DNA of 63,268 nucleotides from Thioalkalivibrio sulfidiphilus (GTDB lineage Bacteria; Pseudomonadota; Gammaproteobacteria; Ectothiorhodospirales; Ectothiorhodospiraceae): positions 1 through 63,268 of the forward strand of contig NZ_KB898940.1 of the NCBI RefSeq assembly GCF_000377945.1, written 5' to 3'. The notes below the pieces were generated by a model. That model did not search any database, had not been told where the DNA came from, and saw only the letters and a program-made list of their open reading frames with translations. The translations under genes were made by a program, and so were the position numbers. Each line of letters begins with the position of its first letter. The stretch's first letter is position 1. Below, piece after piece: positions 60,705 through 63,268 of this stretch.

Positions 60705-61559
60705 TCAGGGGCGGGTCAGCGGACTTGTCGCGCCGATCTCGAGGAATCGGCGATAGGCGCCCGGCGCGCAGCCGGCGAGACGGTGAAACTCCCGGGTGAA
60801 GTGGCTCTGATCGGCGAACTCGCATCGAGACGCGACCATGCCCAGGTCCATGTCCGGTTCCCTGGCGAGCATTCTGGCCGCCCTGACCAGGCGCATGTGA
60901 CGGGCCGCGGCCTTCGGGCAGATGCCCGTATGCGCCCTGAAACAGGCCACGAAATGACGATGGCTCCAGCCCAGACGGCGGGATAACGCCGTCACCGCAA
61001 TCCTGCCGCCCGTTCTTTCGATCATCTCCCAGGCCCAGCGGATCTCGCCTCGGGCCGGTTGGCGTGTCTGCTTTCTGGATTGCACCAGGAAGCGCTCGAC
61101 CAGGGAAAAACGCGCCTGCCACGTGCACACCTGAGCCAGACTTTCTGCCAGGCGCTCAGCCTTTCGACCCAGGAATGCCTCAAGGGGCACCGGTTGCCGA
61201 CCGATCTCCCGGACACCTTCACCCAGGATCTCGCCGGCCGCCCAGGGCGCCAGGCCGACATCGATGCACAGCCGTGTACCCCGGTGTTCCGTCAGCAGCG
61301 GCGCATGATCGGCACCCACCAGGAAAGAGCTATAGCGCCGCCAGGGCCGGACCGGTTCGCAACTGGCCATCAAGAGCGGATCACCGCAACCGATCACCAG
61401 CACGACCCGCCCCCGGGCCACCTCGAGCCGGCGCAGCGGTTCACGCAAGTTCGCGCTGAAACCCTGGCAGCGTTCGACGGCGTCCTTCAGGACGGCACCT
61501 GAGGGATGCATCACGCATGCCCATTGCGAATCATTATTGGAGCGCTCATGCGGATTCAT
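60705..61559 (-). CDS. AraC-family transcriptional regulator
   Basis: 284 residues. C-terminal double helix-turn-helix domain: IAVTALSRRLGWSHRHFVAC and LGMVASRCEFADQSHFTREF, then HRLAGCAPGAYRRF. The N-terminal part (PSGAVLKDAVERCQGF...) is a sensor of unknown ligand; it looks like the AraC relatives with a DUF6597-type domain. Divergent from 61745. It may control the upstream 107-residue gene or the divergent one. Confidence 0.85.
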   Translation of the reverse strand: MNPHERSNNDSQWACVMHPSGAVLKDAVERCQGFSANLREPLRRLEVARGRVVLVIGCGDPLLMASCEPVRPWRRYSSFLVGADHAPLLTEHRGTRLCIDVGLAPWAAGEILGEGVREIGRQPVPLEAFLGRKAERLAESLAQVCTWQARFSLVERFLVQSRKQTRQPARGEIRWAWEMIERTGGRIAVTALSRRLGWSHRHFVACFRAHTGICPKAAARHMRLVRAARMLAREPDMDLGMVASRCEFADQSHFTREFHRLAGCAPGAYRRFLEIGATSPLTRP

Positions 61560-61744
61560 GACGCCTCCTGCGGCCGGGTATGAAAAACCGGATCCTGAAG
61601 GCGGTCAATGAACCGCGACCTGTCAAGTTGAACTCTGCAGGCCTGACCGATGGGCCGCACCCATACGCACCGAAGCCGACCACACGAACTAAACTCAAGG
61701 GCAGGCATCGCAACGATCCGCCGTCAACGGCAAGGAGGATCACG

Positions 61745-62068
61745 ATGAACGTCAGGGATCTCTTGACACACTGGGCGCGGGAGCCCGGCGAGCGCCACAC
61801 CCAGCACGAATACTGCATGCAGCTCTCGGCCCGGGACGCCGCGCGCATCGCGGCATTGGCGGAGCTGTTCCCCAACAAACCCCGTCAGGCACTGATCGGA
61901 GAACTGCTCTCAGCGGCGCTCGACGAACTGGAGGCGGCCATGCCCTACGTGCCCGGGGAGCGGGTGATCGCCGAAGACGAGCTGGGCGATCCCATGTACG
62001 AAGACGCCGGCCTCACGCCCCGCTTCCTGGAACTGACCCGGCGACACCTGGAGAAGCTGGATAGCTGA
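61745..62068 (+). CDS. Hypothetical protein, pilin-assembly-like (107 aa)
   Basis: 107 residues, begins MNVRDLLTHWAREPGERHTQ, then YCMQLSARDAARIAALAELF and GELLSAALDELEAAMPYVPG. Helical, acidic, no membrane segment. AAGGAGG lies 6 nt before ATG 61745, a strong start; the frame extends further back to 61580 without support. The function is not recognised with confidence; some similar proteins are annotated as pilin assembly proteins. Confidence 0.6.
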   Translation: MNVRDLLTHWAREPGERHTQHEYCMQLSARDAARIAALAELFPNKPRQALIGELLSAALDELEAAMPYVPGERVIAEDELGDPMYEDAGLTPRFLELTRRHLEKLDS

Positions 62069-62097
62069 GCGGTGTGTTGTCCGGAAATTCAAGGGCC

Positions 62098-62134
62098 TTC
62101 AACGCGAAGGCGCAAAGACGCAAAGGACGCAAAG
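62098..62134. repeat. Half copy of the CGCAAAGACGC element
   Basis: CTTCAACGCGAAGGCGCAAA then GACGCAAAGGACGCAAAG; only the left arm of the family is present, with no facing arm before the antitoxin gene. Confidence 0.7.
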
Positions 62135-62165
62135 TTTATTGATGAGAGAGCCATAGATCGCGTAG

Positions 62166-62192
62166 GTTGGGGTGAGCACAGTGAACCCCAAC
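62166..62192. repeat. GTTGGGGT/ACCCCAAC inverted repeat
   Basis: GTTGGGGT (62166-62173) and ACCCCAAC (62185-62192) flank an 11-nt centre, just after the antitoxin stop (minus strand). May help end its transcript. Confidence 0.6.
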
Positions 62193-62199
62193 GCAGAGA

Positions 62200-62535
62200 T
62201 CAGCGGCGTGCGCTGGCGCGTCCGCTGGAACGCCTGGTTGGAACTGGTTTCTGATGCACTGGCACGGTATGCAGCTCTACGCCAAGTGCTCGTATTACTC
62301 TCAAAACGGTGTCATATCGCGGCTTTGCACCGGGAGCTAATGCCTTATACAGGCTCTCTCGACCAAGCCCAGCTTCCTTAGCCAGCTCCGTCATCCCTCG
62401 TGCCTTTGCAATATCGCCAATAGCCACCAGAAATACATTTGGATCTTCGTCCTCTAGCGCAGCATTGAGGTATTCTGCGATTACCTCTTCGCTATCCAGG
62501 TATTCTGCGGCATCGAATTTGGTCAACTTAGTCAT
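62200..62535 (-). CDS. HigA-like addiction-module antitoxin (helix-turn-helix)
   Basis: 111 residues. Starts MTKLTKFDAAEYLDSEEVIA, DNA-binding part ARGMTELAKEAGLGRESLYK then ALAPGAKPRYDTVLRVIRAL. This matches the family of antidotes paired with RelE/HigB-type killer proteins. The last 15 or so residues (QKPVPTRRSSGRASARR) extend beyond the usual end. The start codon lies inside the 3' end of the former toxin gene (overlap ATGACTAA), the normal toxin-then-antitoxin order. Confidence 0.82.
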   Translation of the reverse strand: MTKLTKFDAAEYLDSEEVIAEYLNAALEDEDPNVFLVAIGDIAKARGMTELAKEAGLGRESLYKALAPGAKPRYDTVLRVIRALGVELHTVPVHQKPVPTRRSSGRASARR

Positions 62536-62837
62536 CAGTGTGGCCTCGGTATTTCTCAGCAAGCTCATGAGCTTTCTGGATGTCCTTCTTCTGAGTCGAT
62601 TTATTGCCTCCACACAGAAGTAAGGTAAATCGTTTCGCCGTCCCTTGCGTGATACACCCTGTAACCAGGTCCGTAATGGATTCTCATCTCCGAGACACCC
62701 TTCCCGACAGGCTCGCAGTCGCCGAAATTTCCTGCCTCGGCAGAACGGATACGGGCGATGATTCGAGCTTTCCCTATCGGATCTCGAAGCTTCTTCAGCC
62801 AGTTATCAAACTCTGGCGTACGAAGGAATGTGTACAT
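62528..62837 (-). pseudogene. RelE/HigB-type toxin gene with +1 frameshift
   Basis: From ATG 62837 the frame reads MYTFLRTPEFDNWLKKLRDP then IGKARIIARIRSAEAGNFGD and VYHARDGETIY as in killer proteins of this family. After ETIY an extra C (the CC/GG pair at 62624-62625) shifts the frame and the protein ends early. With that base removed the rest reads LLLCGGNKSTQKKDIQKAHE then LAEKYRGHTDD, the expected C-terminus, stopping at 62528 over the antitoxin start. The toxin is therefore truncated and probably inactive. Confidence 0.85.
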
Positions 62838-63208
62838 ATGCAGAATCGTATCCTGTCGGATACAGTGCGTCAAGCTGGGCTAAGTGCGTGAGCAATTCCA
62901 ACAGGACGTATGAATCCGGGGGACAGTACAGGCATTACTCAGGCGCCCACAGGTATGGCAGATCAAGCGAGAAGCACAATAGATATACCCGACAGTTGCA
63001 TAAATCCGGCACGGTTTTACAAGAAAACGGCTTATATACGGTACGACCTGCCTGTTGCACGGCTGTTGCTGGACCTCACCAAATGTGAAGTCCAGAAAAC
63101 GGCCTAAATCGGTGCGAGAAGATGGCTTGCACGCATAAAAAAACGGTCTCGAAGTTGGTAGAATTGGTGGCACCACACCGTCCAACAAAACCAACGGAGA
63201 CCGTCTGG
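62838..63208. other. 371-nt lower-GC gap before the transposase start
   Basis: No convincing gene on either strand. GC drops relative to the rest of the window. It contains a run AAAAAAAC around 63137 and presumably the left end of the insertion element whose gene starts at 63209; no inverted-repeat end can be identified without the other end of the element. Confidence 0.5.
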
Positions 63209-63268
63209 ATGAAGTGTAGCAGAGCCGCCGTTCATCGCAAGACCCATCGCATTCCCGATATCCGGTTC
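63209..63268 (+). CDS. Start of a probable transposase gene, cut by the window end
   Basis: ATG 63209 opens a frame that runs off the window: 20 residues, MKCSRAAVHRKTHRIPDIRF. The HRIPxIRF start resembles IS1380-type (DDE) transposases, where it is normally followed by an EDQxLTSFxGL segment; that part is outside the window. GGAGACCGTCTGG precedes it. The family call is tentative. Confidence 0.45.
   Translation, partial: MKCSRAAVHRKTHRIPDIRF

Noticed and set aside
62880-63194. 104-codon minus-strand open frame near the right end
   Set aside because: Cys-rich, no ribosome site, no homology-like features; probably non-coding flank of the insertion element.

Overview
This 63.3 kb, GC-rich window comes from a Gammaproteobacterium that most likely lives by oxidising reduced sulfur. 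The host type is inferred from gene content: dissimilatory ATP sulfurylase with the AprM-anchored APS reductase (sat-aprMBA), a cytoplasmic SoeABC-type sulfite dehydrogenase, a DsrC/TusE-family protein, a PPi-type phosphofructokinase, and typical gammaproteobacterial neighbourhoods (accB-accC-prmA, dusB-fis-purH-purD, rhlB/trxA-rho, rpmB-rpmG). It resembles Thioalkalivibrio and relatives (Chromatiales), but the genus cannot be proven from the sequence alone.

Layout. 0.3-6.2 kb: envelope and redox operon (thioredoxin-like protein, TolC-type channel, HlyD-type adaptor, CutA, a DsbD with a doubled alpha domain, TlpA-like thioredoxin). 6.5-16.1 kb: housekeeping (aroQ, accBC, prmA, DsrC/TusE homologue, zinc-ribbon DUF3426 protein, dusB-fis, purH, purD). 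16.2-23.5 kb: glgP, rho and trxA on the minus strand, divergent rhlB, pfp. 23.7-24.1 kb: adenylate kinase gene wrecked by an internal deletion. 24.6-30.2 kb: sat-aprM-aprB-aprA, then two short genes (unknown, SlyD-like). 30.3-34.9 kb: minus-strand accessory genes, mostly unknown, plus a 53-codon plus-strand gene. 35.1-39.7 kb: soeABC; 41.5 kb: moaA, which serves the molybdopterin cofactor. 42.6-59.6 kb: mixed housekeeping and envelope genes (Omp85-like, DedA, aldehyde dehydrogenase, NDUFA9-like, cca, uppP, MidA-like, pteridine reductase opposite folB-folK, rpmB-rpmG, EAL-HDOD regulator, hyuA, chorismatase, mutM). 59.8-63.3 kb: accessory end with small unknown genes, an AraC regulator, a toxin-antitoxin locus with a frameshifted toxin, and the start of a probable transposase gene.

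How the genes work together. AprAB with AprM oxidises sulfite plus AMP to APS, Sat converts APS to sulfate and ATP, and SoeABC oxidises sulfite directly, so two parallel sulfite routes lie 6-11 kb apart. MoaA makes the molybdopterin precursor SoeA needs. The thioredoxin/DsbD/TlpA genes supply periplasmic reducing power.

The most unusual sequence feature is between the genes. Many intergenic gaps carry families of inverted-repeat arrays built from 7-8 nt units, often arranged as nested palindromes. Several begin exactly at, or include, the stop codon of the neighbouring gene (fis, pfp, rho, the Omp85-like gene, dedA, hyuA and the broken adk).
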